DNA from: an uncultured Acidimicrobiales bacterium
GTDB lineage: Bacteria > Actinomycetota > Acidimicrobiia > Acidimicrobiales > SZUA-35
DNA length: 64,000 nucleotides
Reading direction: 5' to 3'
Assembly: GCA_938021675.1 (NCBI GenBank)
Contig: CALIFY010000005.1
Coordinates: forward strand, 62,001 to 126,000
In this document: piece after piece, positions 39,301-45,667 of the stretch
How the letters are laid out: each line of letters begins with the position of its first letter
Numbering within the stretch: position 1 is the first letter of the stretch
Program-made: the position numbers and the translations under genes
The notes under the pieces: model-generated
Told to the model about the DNA's origin: nothing
Seen by the model: the letters and a program-made list of their open reading frames with translations, nothing else
Databases searched by the model: none

Positions 39301-39476
39301 ACCACGACGTGGCCGCCCTCACGGTTAGCCGCTCCGGCGCCGGTGGTATGCCGACGTTAGCCTTTACTGGCGGACGGGCTCGCACTCTTCTGGCGGTGGC
39401 GATTGTGCTCTTGGCTGCCGGCCTCGCCGCAGTCATCGGCGTCCGAAACGGTCGCCAACGAACCGTCAAAATCTAG
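30363..39476 (+). CDS. giant secreted, sortase-anchored DUF11/SdrD-B repeat protein
   Basis: Cell-surface protein of 3037 residues. A signal peptide (about 1-38, Arg-rich start, hydrophobic core, PPAGADGA) is followed by an SdrD-B-like domain (FFIDFDRDGMIDPGE) and a roughly 580-residue region of unknown fold ending near residue 680. An SdrD-B domain (about 690-815, DFVWLDLDRDGIQDPGE) comes next, then ten DUF11-type beta-sandwich repeats (about 817-2670), another SdrD-B domain (NQVWFDEDNDGTFDTGE), an eleventh DUF11 unit, and a C-terminal LAFTGG motif with hydrophobic span and Arg/Lys tail. LAxTG is the class E sortase signal. Repeats are joined by Asp-rich segments ending GDEDDHD that may bind calcium. 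Very acidic overall. It may act in adhesion or as surface coat. No sortase gene in the window. Confidence 0.95.
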   Translation: MRVSLRRIAPIAAGLALLSTVLVTDSGFLPPAGADGAPVTGSFFIDFDRDGMIDPGERVLPGDPLLPPDGITVTAYDVDNTGAACSTTDVAYSCDVSTLTGTSFRLEFTLSAADAAAGYAETFRGPDSASSVQFINAGETADFGIVPPSQCPTDGEGFGGNPNSSEGKVWTTCYVSGLRTAGGAQDVVVGLNYDRSGAIEKIGYKNGGTAADNTTDPAEDELGALWGVAYDEWNSVLFSSAVLKRHVDLGSEGLDGLYWLAYPSGEWQSVSLGDLGGSAFGPDPVGRDLPAVPTDPSYDTAVYPRVGKSGIGDIDLAPDGRTLAVTNLEAKAVAVYDVTNAVGGTDPTYLREWPIANPGCPDGANPNDYQPWALTVIDPTTAYVGITCTAENAPGPNEHLLMEAHMVQLDLTTGAQTGLVVIPLDYVHGCGDTYLNACDGSLTLPDGSTVNNPTVANWHGWRPNFEPEDLGYRADADVYIVNHAQPLFSDIEIDDDGSLTLGFADRFAMQMGWWNYAPDPLDPAYAYQTTGGENTTLYQPDLAGEILRVCNTTGDPTNVMWVFEGLPGCAVNATDTSGLDPTVRGGFHNGPFASGEFYPNELHSPGFLVHNETAQGGLYNRPFSDEILTTAMDPTDFNEFGFEFFSNIDGSADSFSLTGGDISADPQGLQAKGASLGDVEGCFIPIEIGDFVWLDLDRDGIQDPGETPLAGVTVTITGPGLPAGGVTTMTDANGNWVFDSGHGITHGTTYTVTIDVSSNTTPLPGSFTNTDLSETTADNGTNDLHDSDVTGGTITVATGDPGVNDHSFDAGYVLPVTWDVALRKTVDSASLDIDNRTVTFDIEVFNQSTAPIHDFEVTDYLDGSVWQGFDTGVNGDGTTTGDQLLDFSWDAADVLNPVVSIDGVLPPDESVSIPVTVTWVDPLPVGTTELANWAEISNFDDDGDDSNGNAADGALIDVDSTPDNTNGIDGSQGAGEDPAADHVDDEIDEDGTAGGDEDDHDVASVTWHDLTLIKTRSAGQDYIVDLSATPPTISFDITVKNQGLGDATGIEVTDYLPAGTVYDSAVVPAGVTDNSDGTFVIDALATGDEATITLVLEITDVNEPEFVNGAEISAFLDAGGQVVPDIDSTPDDSDGDGIILNPLDPDDDRNSHNDIDYDSDSDGNVHEMSDVDEDDHDVEVVVAGYDQALQKTINAVSAPLFPGGTVTFDLTVTNQGAPVERLEIADYIDPALFEAITIDATTNAPGTATGTATNPFGYTWSGDGTVTPSVLIVPTTPGDTLAPGETVVVPLTLTVSPTWDGSDLENWAEISLFDDNGDSGDGDSAQAGTGTQLVDVDSTPDAVDGSDGSQGPGEDPAADHIDDEIAENGTSGGDEDDHDVASIPIYDVALIKDLGAGQAYILDLSTTPLQARFTITVKNQGNHPVTNVGVTEHAPTGTTVNGAVTDGLLPSGVTRTGNVFTIAGPMAPGDVVSFDVVLDVSDLTAGPYLNEAEISAVADALGAPVTDIDSIVDGAQGNDLVAPNPTDPDNPDNSHDDVDNDRSPTGIPLSTPDDDDDHGQEAVDLPFDQALRKTIDLSQPALVDGVQVGDLITFDLTIVNQGRAVQTLVVDDDVQAGLSYDQLDNPGGTVTDDGDLDSLAYSWGPGPTVTITGDALDLGESITIPVALTVDAAWTGGALSNWAEISNFDDDQSSANGNSADGTLVDVDSTPDSTNGNDGSQGPGEDPAVDHVDDEIDEDGTAGGDEDDHDVAILPVWDLSLIKTLAAGQGPTVDLSVTPPTVSFDITVVNQGSEPAYTIGVTDYLPAGTTYDSSVAPSGVTDDGGGLFTIDQLDPGDDVSFTVTLEVTNLAIDSFLNTAEIDSFDDDADTSNTIPDWVVDVDSVPDDDDDDDVIDHDELDYDPDDDNNLNESTTGDEDDHDIELVTLPFDQALRKTLAAAPAPPDTLFPGGAVTFDIEIFNQGRSIETVAVTDYIDTTLWTVFDTSANDTAFTPVTGGTATAAYQYRWTGSGAAPVAEIVPVTAGDTLAQGESVVIQITLIVADYWDGSSDLVNLSEISNFDDDPTAPGDAASGALADEDSTPDTVNDEYDPDDPINDALVDNEIDGAGGDEDDHDIASLPGYYDLALINTLSPGQNFSIAPVVGQTVGFDVTVKNQGTLTAFDIGVTDVPPTGMSYGPAGSMPTQTNTGTAVTVTDNGDGTFTISELGPGEWVVIPVVLTLDDVTPEDFVNGAEITVFDDGDLTTGTSDDVDGPRDIDSVPNTDPTDDATDTGDGIDPAGNDDRNSHNDIDVDRDGDNNPIATPGDEDDHDTEVVVLHYDLAVRKTIDPAATTFPPVPGDTVTFLIEVINQGRTVEQIELVDYVDSVWGDFDPTINPDGTTGGSSTLPYSWNATDPANPVVTVDGAVALDDSVTVPVRFTIPANPAALTTNRVEISAFDNDGNPATPAPADIDSTPDTIDDDPVTDDEVEENVGTGDTSGDGVVDEDDHDQAQLLLLDLALRNVLDPSTPLPAVTGEPVTFLIEVINQGSVPARDITVADYVDQSMWAAFDVARNPAGVTSGDRALSYSWAAAGTDGTLTIDGIIDPGETVIVPVTLTVSAGADLESLQNTAEISGAVATGETGEELFHADGSPIVDVDSTPDTTNDDTTVDDEVGNAGGDEDDHDIALVAAPTYSLGNQVWFDEDNDGTFDTGETPIADVWVELFADADGDGQPDDTDGDGVITSADAVATTGTDPDGLYLFTDLPAGDYIVGIPPMEWDVDGPLYAMLSSDPTATDPNDDVDGDDNGAPGDHGYVWSGVVTLDDSEPTSEDPDNDPGSSDVVSNLTIDFGFWRPNFDLALTKRLANGTDPASVELGSIVVWSIEVVNQGDVRAVDAEVIDYLPDGLELADSAWIATDVGVTRVIAGPIEPGETSAITLATKITGEGVIENPAEIASATPINARGDTLTMPNGQILPDIDSVADALNDGTDTADGEDDHDVAALTVSRSGAGGMPTLAFTGGRARTLLAVAIVLLAAGLAAVIGVRNGRQRTVKI
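32812..38370 (+). repeat. ten tandem DUF11 units in an alternating A-B pattern
   Basis: Unit ends, marked by the EDDHD-like tail, fall near 33372, 33900, 34505, 35045, 35620, 36131, 36716, 37304, 37842 and 38370. Odd units begin with D-x-AL-x-KT and share NQG followed by a DYID-like sequence. Even units 2-8 begin DL-x-LIK/N, share AGQ or PGQ near the start, and most have TDYLPAGT. This gives four A-B dyads followed by two A-like units. Boundaries are approximate. Confidence 0.85.
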
Positions 39477-39496
39477 AGCCGGCCGGGCCAGGCGGG

Positions 39497-40087
39497 ATGA
39501 TCAGACTCCAATCCCTTCTCGACGAGATACGGGCCTGTACCACCTGCGTCGATGTGTTACCCGAGGGACCGCGACCGATCGTTCAGGCCGGCGCAACGGC
39601 CCGGGTGGTCCTGATCGGCCAGGCTCCGGGCCGAGCCGTTCATCGCTCCGGAATCGCCTGGGACGATCCGAGCGGCCGCCGGCTCCGTTCCTGGCTCGGC
39701 CTCACCGACCGCCAGTTTTACGATCGACACGCGGTGGCCATTGTGCCGATGGGGTTCTGTTATCCCGGCACCAGGCCGTCCGGTGACCTCCCCCCTCGCC
39801 CCGAATGTGCACCGCAGTGGCATGAGCGCCTCTTCGCGGAGCTGCCAGACGACCGGCTGGTGTTGCTGATCGGTGCCCACGCACAAGCTCGGTATTTGCC
39901 CGAACGCGAAGCGACGCTGACCGCCACCGTCCGCAAGTGGGCCAGCCACCTTCCGGACACTGCGGTCCTCCCCCATCCGTCCCCCCGCAATAGCCGATGG
40001 TTGGCCGCTAACCCATGGTTCGAGAGCGATGCCGTTCCGGCCATTCGAGCGAGGGTGGCCGAAGTCATCGGCGGCGACTCCGAATAG
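39497..40087 (+). CDS. uracil-DNA glycosylase-superfamily protein with four-Cys cluster
   Basis: Protein of 196 residues. It has CxxC at Cys14/Cys17, the active-site loop GQAPGRAVHRSGIAWDDPSG at 41-60, Cys88 in GFCYPG, Cys104 in PECAPQW, and the DNA-intercalation-type motif LPHPSPRNSRW near 160. The four cysteines match the [4Fe-4S] ligands of family 4 UDGs, though GEAPG reads GQAPG. Probably removes uracil from DNA in base excision repair; a related but non-glycosylase role is possible given the Gln. Starts 20 bp after the giant gene and is unrelated to it in function. Confidence 0.85.
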   Translation: MIRLQSLLDEIRACTTCVDVLPEGPRPIVQAGATARVVLIGQAPGRAVHRSGIAWDDPSGRRLRSWLGLTDRQFYDRHAVAIVPMGFCYPGTRPSGDLPPRPECAPQWHERLFAELPDDRLVLLIGAHAQARYLPEREATLTATVRKWASHLPDTAVLPHPSPRNSRWLAANPWFESDAVPAIRARVAEVIGGDSE

Positions 40088-40196
40088 GTCGAATCCATAG
40101 CAGCCCCCAGATGTGTGCCAACTGCACGGTCGGCAGAATACGGTCTCGGTTCTTCGTTCGAACCGACCGAACGCTCTGTCGTGGCAACGACAAGGA

Positions 40197-40589
40197 TCAG
40201 GGTCGGTCGATGTCGACCCTGGCTTCGTATACCGACGCAATGCCGAGCCGTGGACCACCATCGGGTGCCAACACCTCGACGGCTCGTCGCCGGTACCCAG
40301 GCCCCTCGAACCAATCGAGTTGCTCCCAGCGCCGTTCCAACTCGTCGGACACCAACACTCGTACCGGCACGTCTGGGCCGTTCTCGTCGAGGCGAAGGGC
40401 CGGGTAACCGGTGAGGCCCCGCCACGTGCCGTGGTATCGGTGTCCGCGAACCCGACCGTCTATCCAACTCCCATCGATATCGGCGAGTACGTGATGGTTC
40501 GATTCGCCTGGGGCCAGGGTGCCGTAGACGGCGAGTGCTGTGGCCGGTTCGAAGCTATCGATGCGGTCGCCAACGGGTCCGTCGCTCAC
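40197..40589 (-). CDS. gamma-glutamylcyclotransferase-like (AIG2/GGCT fold) protein
   Basis: Protein of 130 residues. The glycine loop AVYGTLAPGESNHH and the acidic residue in LDWFEGPGYRRR are the two conserved features of the GGCT/AIG2 fold, with Glu as the likely catalytic base. Family members release 5-oxoproline from gamma-glutamyl amines or peptides. Convergent with the glycosylase gene and divergent from the exporter pair. The specific substrate is not predictable. Confidence 0.85.
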   Translation of the reverse strand: MSDGPVGDRIDSFEPATALAVYGTLAPGESNHHVLADIDGSWIDGRVRGHRYHGTWRGLTGYPALRLDENGPDVPVRVLVSDELERRWEQLDWFEGPGYRRRAVEVLAPDGGPRLGIASVYEARVDIDRP

Positions 40590-40690
40590 CGCTCGACCCT
40601 AACGGTGGTGATATCTCGTCGGGCGCCGATAGAGGACTCCCGCCAAGAAACTCGGCGACCCGGTTCGAAACTCGACACTACGGTGGTCGG

Positions 40691-42463
40691 ATGGACCATG
40701 CCCGGCGCGATCATTGGCGAGCGCTTGTTGGCCTGATCACTCCCAAAAAGGGCGCTGTCGCCATCATGGGCCTCCTGCTCACGGTGTCCGGCATTCTTCC
40801 TCTCGTCGGCCCAATCCTGGTCGCGGTCTTCATCGATGCTGCCATCGAGGGGTCGAGCACCGACCAGCTCACCGGTCTGGCCATCGTCTACATCGGCCTG
40901 GCCATCGTTGGCCAGGGGCTCGCAGTCGTTGTGGCTTGGACCGCCACCGACTTGGCCTGGCGGGTCACGAACGACCTGCGATCCGATCTCACCTCCCACG
41001 TCCTTGGCCTTGATCTCGCCTTCCATCGTCGCACCAGCCCGGGAGAGCTGGTCAGCCGGGTAGATGGTGACGTCACCGCACTGAGCGATTTCATCGCCCG
41101 ATTTTTAGTTAAGGCTCTGGTTGCTGCGGTGACCTCGGTCGGACTCATTGTCGTTCTCACGGTGCAAGATTGGCGCGTCGGGCTCTCGTTCGCCGCCTAC
41201 CTTGCCCTCGCGGTGCTCGTCGTCTACTCCCTTCGAAACTTGGCCGTCGATGAGGCTGCCAGCGAACAGGCGGCAACCGGTCGGATGTTCGGAGAGATCG
41301 AAGAACGACTGGCCGGTTCCGATGACCTTCGCTCCAATGGTGGCGGAAGCCACGCTCTGGCAACTTTTCAGGCAGCCAGCGCCCGGGTACTCCAGGCGAC
41401 CTTGCTCCGGGAACGCCAGGGCGTTGGTCTGTGGATCATCTCAAACGTTGTCTTCGTCGTCGGCGGCATCGCGGCGCTGATCCTCGACGCCGCGCTCCTT
41501 CGCCGAGGGTCGATCTCGCTGGGAACGGCATACCTGATTTTTCAGTACACCCAAATACTGCGCCAACCGCTGGAGCAACTGGCCGACGAAACCGAGCGCG
41601 TGCAGCGGGCAGCGGGTGGCATGATCCGCACGCTCGACCTTCTTCGGGAACGGTCGGCTCTACCCGACACCGGAACCTCGACGCTGCCATCTGGACCGCT
41701 CGACCTTCGCATCGCCAACCTCCGATTCGAGTATCGCGATGAAGCTAACCCTCAGCCTGTCATCGACGGGCTGACAATCGATCTGGCAGCGGGACGAAGC
41801 ATCGGCGTCGTGGGCCGAACGGGCAGTGGTAAGACGACGTTGGCCCGCCTCATCCTGAGACTCATCGACCCCACATCGGGAACGATCGAACTTGGCGGGG
41901 TGCGTCTAGCCGACCTTCCATTGGCTGAGCTCCGAAACCGGTGCGGGGTTGTCTCCCAGGACGTCCATCTGTTCGGAGCCTCCATCCGAGACAACCTGAC
42001 GTTGTTCGACTCCTCAATCGACGATGACACGCTGCATCACGCGATCGGCCAGCTGGGGTTGACGGAGTGGATAGCCGTCCATCCCGATGGGCTCGACACG
42101 ATGCTCGGACCGGGAGGTTCGGGCGTTTCCGCCGGCGAGGGTCAGCTCATCGCCCTGACCCGCCTTTTCCTCCGAGACCCCGACTTTGTGTTGCTCGACG
42201 AAGCATCGTCGCGAATCGACCCCCAGACCGAGCGGCGGGTGATCGCGGCCGTCGATCGGCTGCTCGATGGCAGAACCGCCGTCGTCATCGCCCATCGTCT
42301 CAGCACTATCGAACGACTCGACGAGGTGCTAATCCTCTCGTCGGGCCATGCGGTGGAACACGGCGAAACAGTTGTTCTCCGGGCCGACCCGACGAGCCAC
42401 TACGCCCGGTTACTGGCCATCGGCGCCGATGCCACCATCGATGATGTCGAGGCACCTTCATGA
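40691..42463 (+). CDS. ABC exporter half-transporter, canonical NBD subunit
   Basis: Exporter subunit of 590 residues. ATG 40691 (MDHARRDHW) is used because the frame upstream overlaps the divergent gene. The transmembrane region (about 1-320) includes DLRSDLTSHVLGLDLAFH and SPGELVSRVDGDV, clearly related to the subunit at 4312-6045. ATPase: Walker A GRTGSGKTT, signature VSAGEGQ, Walker B FVLLDEASSRIDP with Glu, H-loop AHR. It forms a heterodimer with the next gene (ATGA overlap). Substrate unknown. Confidence 0.92.
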   Translation: MDHARRDHWRALVGLITPKKGAVAIMGLLLTVSGILPLVGPILVAVFIDAAIEGSSTDQLTGLAIVYIGLAIVGQGLAVVVAWTATDLAWRVTNDLRSDLTSHVLGLDLAFHRRTSPGELVSRVDGDVTALSDFIARFLVKALVAAVTSVGLIVVLTVQDWRVGLSFAAYLALAVLVVYSLRNLAVDEAASEQAATGRMFGEIEERLAGSDDLRSNGGGSHALATFQAASARVLQATLLRERQGVGLWIISNVVFVVGGIAALILDAALLRRGSISLGTAYLIFQYTQILRQPLEQLADETERVQRAAGGMIRTLDLLRERSALPDTGTSTLPSGPLDLRIANLRFEYRDEANPQPVIDGLTIDLAAGRSIGVVGRTGSGKTTLARLILRLIDPTSGTIELGGVRLADLPLAELRNRCGVVSQDVHLFGASIRDNLTLFDSSIDDDTLHHAIGQLGLTEWIAVHPDGLDTMLGPGGSGVSAGEGQLIALTRLFLRDPDFVLLDEASSRIDPQTERRVIAAVDRLLDGRTAVVIAHRLSTIERLDEVLILSSGHAVEHGETVVLRADPTSHYARLLAIGADATIDDVEAPS

Positions 42464-44199
42464 CCGACGTCAACACAAAAGTAGACGCCGGCACAGAGAC
42501 CGAGGGGGCGGAGCCCCTGGCCTGCTCCGGGGCGAGACGCTTAGACGTGCCGGTCTTTGAGGCCGGCTGGCGAGTCGGTACCTTCCGGCTGCGGTTGTGG
42601 GTGGCGACCTGGTTGAGCTGGTTGACGTTCTTTGTACTCCCCCTCATCGCTGGATGGCTCAACAAACTGGCGTTTGATGCCCTCGAACGCAGCGGGTCGA
42701 TCCGCACGGTGCTGATCGGTATCGGCGTAACGGAGGCGGCCCGATGGGTCGTGTTCGCCGGCGCAATCTGGTTCGTCGTCCGGTGGTGGCAGGCCGGACT
42801 AACGATGCTGCGGACCAACATGCTCGACGCTCAGACGATCAGCGGCGGACCGAGAAAGGCACCGCAATCGGTCGGTCCAGCCGAGGCGATCTCGTCATTC
42901 CAAGATGATGCCCGAGACCTGTTGCTGTGGACCGACTCGTGGCTCGACGGGCTGGGTTTCGCCGGCTACGCCATCGGGGCGCTGACGATCATGGCCTCGA
43001 TCGAGCCACGAGCTGCACTCGTCGCCATCGCACCCTTGGTGATCATCACCGCGATCGTGGTTCGGCTCCGCCCGAAGATCTATCTCGCCAACGAGGCGGA
43101 CCGAGACGCCACCGGGATCATCACCGGATTCCTCGGAGAAGCCTTCGCCGGCACCCTGGCGTTCAAGTTGGCCGGTAAAGAGCGGGCGGCGATCGCTCGC
43201 CTCGATCAACACACCGAGCGCCGACGACTCACGGCGGTACGGGCCGTCACACTCGAAGAGACAGTTGTCGGTCTCGCGTCGGCAACCCGTGAACTCACCG
43301 TCGGCCTTATGCTTCTGGTTCTCGTTCCGCGGGTCCGCGCCGGCGACACCAGCGTCGGCGACCTCGCCCTTTTTGTAACCTACGCAGCGACGCTCGGCGA
43401 CGTTCCCCGGTACATCGCCCGGGTAATTACGGCCCGAGAACAGGCACGAGTGGCGATTGAACGGATGGCGCGACTCATCGCACCCGAACGCATCAGCGAT
43501 CTTTGGTCCGACACCGAAGTAACGATCGAGGGTTCGGAACAGCCGCGGGTTCGGTCGGCCGACCGAGGGCGAGACCGCCTCGATCGCATCTCCGTGCGGG
43601 GCCTTACCGCGATACATGGCCCCGGTGGCGGCGGGGTGCAAGACATCGATTTCGACATATGTCGAGGAGAGTTCGTCGTCGTCACCGGCCGGGTCGGGGC
43701 GGGCAAATCGACCCTACTTCGGGCTCTCATCGGTCTCGACACGATCCAGGCCGGCACGGTCTGCTGGAATGGCGAGGAGATCGAGGATCTCGGCGCCTGG
43801 TTCGTACCACCAAATGCTGCATTCCTCCCCCAGGTGCCGCAGCTGTTCAGTGAGACACTCACCGAGAACATCACGCTTGGCCGACCCTCAGATCGTCTTG
43901 ATGAGGTCATCCAGACGGCGACGTTGGGCCCCGACCTGGCGCAAATGCCCGATGGTCTCGCCACGACCATCGGCGCTCGTGGTCTGCGACTGTCGGGGGG
44001 TCAAGCTCAGCGTGTCGCGACGGCTCGCAGCTTGCTCACCGGTCCCGAACTCCTCATCGTCGACGATCTATCGAGTGCCCTCGACGTGGAGACTGAGCGC
44101 ACTCTTTGGCAGCAGGTGAGAAAAGATCGCACCACGGTGCTCGCTGTGTCACATCGGCCATTCGTCATCCGAATGGCCGACCAGATCATCGAACTGTAG
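42460..44199 (+). CDS. ABC exporter half-transporter, degenerate NBD subunit
   Basis: Exporter subunit of 579 residues with a roughly 30-residue polar N-terminal extension, transmembrane region to about 340, and ATPase with Walker A GRVGAGKST, signature LSGGQAQR, Walker B LLIVDDLSSALD and H-loop SHRP. Asp replaces the catalytic Glu after Walker B, so the pair should have one degenerate ATP site. The closest relative in the window is the subunit at 2561-4315, which has the same VDDLSSALD. The gene ends 80 bp before the Tn3-type element; nothing is seen in that gap. Confidence 0.92.
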   Translation: MTDVNTKVDAGTETEGAEPLACSGARRLDVPVFEAGWRVGTFRLRLWVATWLSWLTFFVLPLIAGWLNKLAFDALERSGSIRTVLIGIGVTEAARWVVFAGAIWFVVRWWQAGLTMLRTNMLDAQTISGGPRKAPQSVGPAEAISSFQDDARDLLLWTDSWLDGLGFAGYAIGALTIMASIEPRAALVAIAPLVIITAIVVRLRPKIYLANEADRDATGIITGFLGEAFAGTLAFKLAGKERAAIARLDQHTERRRLTAVRAVTLEETVVGLASATRELTVGLMLLVLVPRVRAGDTSVGDLALFVTYAATLGDVPRYIARVITAREQARVAIERMARLIAPERISDLWSDTEVTIEGSEQPRVRSADRGRDRLDRISVRGLTAIHGPGGGGVQDIDFDICRGEFVVVTGRVGAGKSTLLRALIGLDTIQAGTVCWNGEEIEDLGAWFVPPNAAFLPQVPQLFSETLTENITLGRPSDRLDEVIQTATLGPDLAQMPDGLATTIGARGLRLSGGQAQRVATARSLLTGPELLIVDDLSSALDVETERTLWQQVRKDRTTVLAVSHRPFVIRMADQIIEL

Positions 44200-44279
44200 T
44201 GCCGGAACCATCGCCACTTAGGGGAATCGGGACGAGGATCGGCGCCGTGACGGTAGCGTCAGTCCTGCATTGCCCAGAC

Positions 44280-44317
44280 GGGGTACCCGTAGTAATGGAC
44301 AGGATCCAACGCTTCAG
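44280..44317 (+). repeat. left terminal inverted repeat of Tn3-type element
   Basis: Starts GGGGTACCCGTAGTA and continues through GGATCCAACGCTTCAG. It matches the right repeat except for a short stretch after the first 11 bases, including one base of length difference. The transposase stump stop codon (44316-44314) lies inside this repeat. Preceded by the target duplication CAGAC. Confidence 0.92.
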
Positions 44318-44574
44318 GTTCGTAGGGGTCGGAGTTGGCCCTCAGCTGGTGGGTCGATGTTGTGGAAGTCGTACCGTCCATAGACGTTCACGTGTTCATG
44401 ACTCGCCGGGGATAGGCGGCGGAGGTGCTGGTCGCTGATGTGGTGGCCGTTGGCGGTGAGATGGTCGATCGCTGCGGTTATGTAGACGGTGTTCCAGGCG
44501 ATGATGGCGTTGGTTAGCAGGGTGAGGCATTCGCCTTGTAGATCCTGGTCGTTGGTGTCTCGTCGATGGATCAT
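44314..44574 (-). pseudogene. C-terminal remnant of Tn3-family transposase
   Basis: About 86 codons remain: a stretch with CLTLLTNAIIAWNTVYI, then LRRLSPASHEHVNVYGRYDF and the end GQLRPLRT. This is the conserved C-terminus of Tn3 TnpA (canonical LTNAVVxWNTVY, LSPLxxEHINxLGRYxF, LRPLR). Homology stops near 44574, where an unrelated plus-strand fragment begins, so all catalytic residues except those in this tail are lost. Orientation, with its end in the terminal repeat, is as in intact Tn3 elements. Confidence 0.88.
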
Positions 44575-44710
44575 TAGCCCCGACGGAGACGTCCTCGCCG
44601 TCACCGGACCCGACAACCCGATCACAACCCTCTCCCTCGACCTGGAAGCCGCCGAAAGCGCCAAGGACACCTACCCCCGCTACGCCCTCTGGACACAACG
44701 TTGGAAATAG
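44575..44710 (+). pseudogene. fragment of an unidentified gene, possibly a carbon-nitrogen hydrolase C-terminus
   Basis: The open stretch reads SPDGDVLAVTGPDNPI then SLDLEAAESAKDTYPRY and ends WTQRWK-stop. A terminal strand with DGxVLA followed by LDLEAAxxAK is typical of nitrilase-family C-termini, but the match is short and I am not sure. It has no start and joins the transposase stump abruptly. The following 280 bp (44711-44991) show a further start-less open stretch without recognisable family. Confidence 0.4.
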
Positions 44711-44968
44711 CGGTCACCAGATCGAAGAGCACATCGACAACCCTGCCAACCTAGCGAGCGAGATCGGCACCCTCAATCAGTTGGTCACTGTCTCCATCCA
44801 AGCCGTAATCCCGGGCGGCACCGCTCCGGTCCGCGTGACACTAACGGCGCTAGAGCGACCCAACCGCTCGGTATTCCTTGGCGGCACGCTCGGGCCGATA
44901 CGAGCGGGCCGCCGTGGGCCGGGATCGTGATTCTGGGCGAGTGCCGCACAGCTGCATTGCCATCGAAC

Positions 44969-44996
44969 GTCATACGTTGTACCTTGAACGTATGAC
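44969..44996. promoter_or_regulatory. operator of the toxin-antitoxin operon
   Basis: Perfect 10-bp inverted repeat GTCATACGTT-N8-AACGTATGAC. The right arm contains the antitoxin start codon (ATG 44992). Ribbon-helix-helix antitoxins commonly bind such a dyad to repress their own operon. Binding here would cover the start region; if transcription starts just upstream, the message could be leaderless. Confidence 0.7.
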
Positions 44997-45243
44997 AATG
45001 ATCAGTTTCCGGGTCGACGACGATGAGGCCACGGCCGCCCAGCGATGGGCCGATGAGCTTGGTATCGACAAATCCGAACTGCTTCGCGATGCACTTCACC
45101 GGCACCTGACCCGACTCGCTACCGAACACGACGCCGAGAAGTGGCTGGACGCTCCTCTCACCAAGGACGAGTCAGCCATCGGCCAAATCGCCGAGTGGGG
45201 ACCCGCCGAAGACTGGTCGGATTGGGCCGATGCAACAGGGTGA
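44992..45243 (+). CDS. ribbon-helix-helix antitoxin
   Basis: Protein of 83 residues with ISFRVDDDEATAAQRWADELGIDKSELLRDALHRHLTRL, a ribbon-helix-helix DNA-binding domain, followed by an acidic Trp-rich tail (EWGPAEDWSDWADATG) that would wrap the toxin. ATG 44992 falls in the operator arm; ATG 44998 is an alternative. It overlaps the toxin gene by 14 bp. Passenger of the Tn3-type element. Confidence 0.85.
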   Translation: MTMISFRVDDDEATAAQRWADELGIDKSELLRDALHRHLTRLATEHDAEKWLDAPLTKDESAIGQIAEWGPAEDWSDWADATG

Positions 45244-45535
45244 AGTCTGGTTCGCAGAAACACCAGGCGGCGACCGCCCCGTGTTGGTTCTCACCCGCGA
45301 CCCCGTGGCTGATCGAATCGGGTCGGTTGTGGTCGCAGCCATCACCCGGACGGTCCGCGATCTTGTGTCTGAGCTCGCGCTGACACCTGACGACGGAGTT
45401 CCGACGGACTGCGTCGTCAACTTCGACAACATCCACACGATTCCTCGTACCGCCTTTAGGCGACAGGTCACCAAGCTCGAGGCACCTCGACGTGCCCAAG
45501 CCTGCCAAGTACTTCGCGACGCCACCGGTTGCTAG
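45230..45535 (+). CDS. MazF/PemK-type toxin (endoribonuclease)
   Basis: Protein of 101 residues with the PemK/MazF pattern: QQGEVWFAETPGGDRPVLVLTRD at the N-terminus (GEVW and RPVLVL strands), VVVAAITRTVRDLVSE, CVVNFDNIHTIPRTAFRRQVTKL and the closing helix. Family members cut mRNA. The usual sequence context RG-DIW...RPVLV is present in diverged form. Overlap with the antitoxin implies coupled translation. Probably maintains the mobile element or its host replicon. Confidence 0.88.
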   Translation: MQQGEVWFAETPGGDRPVLVLTRDPVADRIGSVVVAAITRTVRDLVSELALTPDDGVPTDCVVNFDNIHTIPRTAFRRQVTKLEAPRRAQACQVLRDATGC

Positions 45536-45667
45536 CACAGCGCGAACCCGCCCGATAATCGCGACCCCGAACGCCACGGTTCGCGTCACAGAACCGGCGA
45601 GGTAAGTCGCCTCGTCTCGACCGGCACCCGCCTCGTAATCACGCACATCGGGGCCTACTGACGAACG

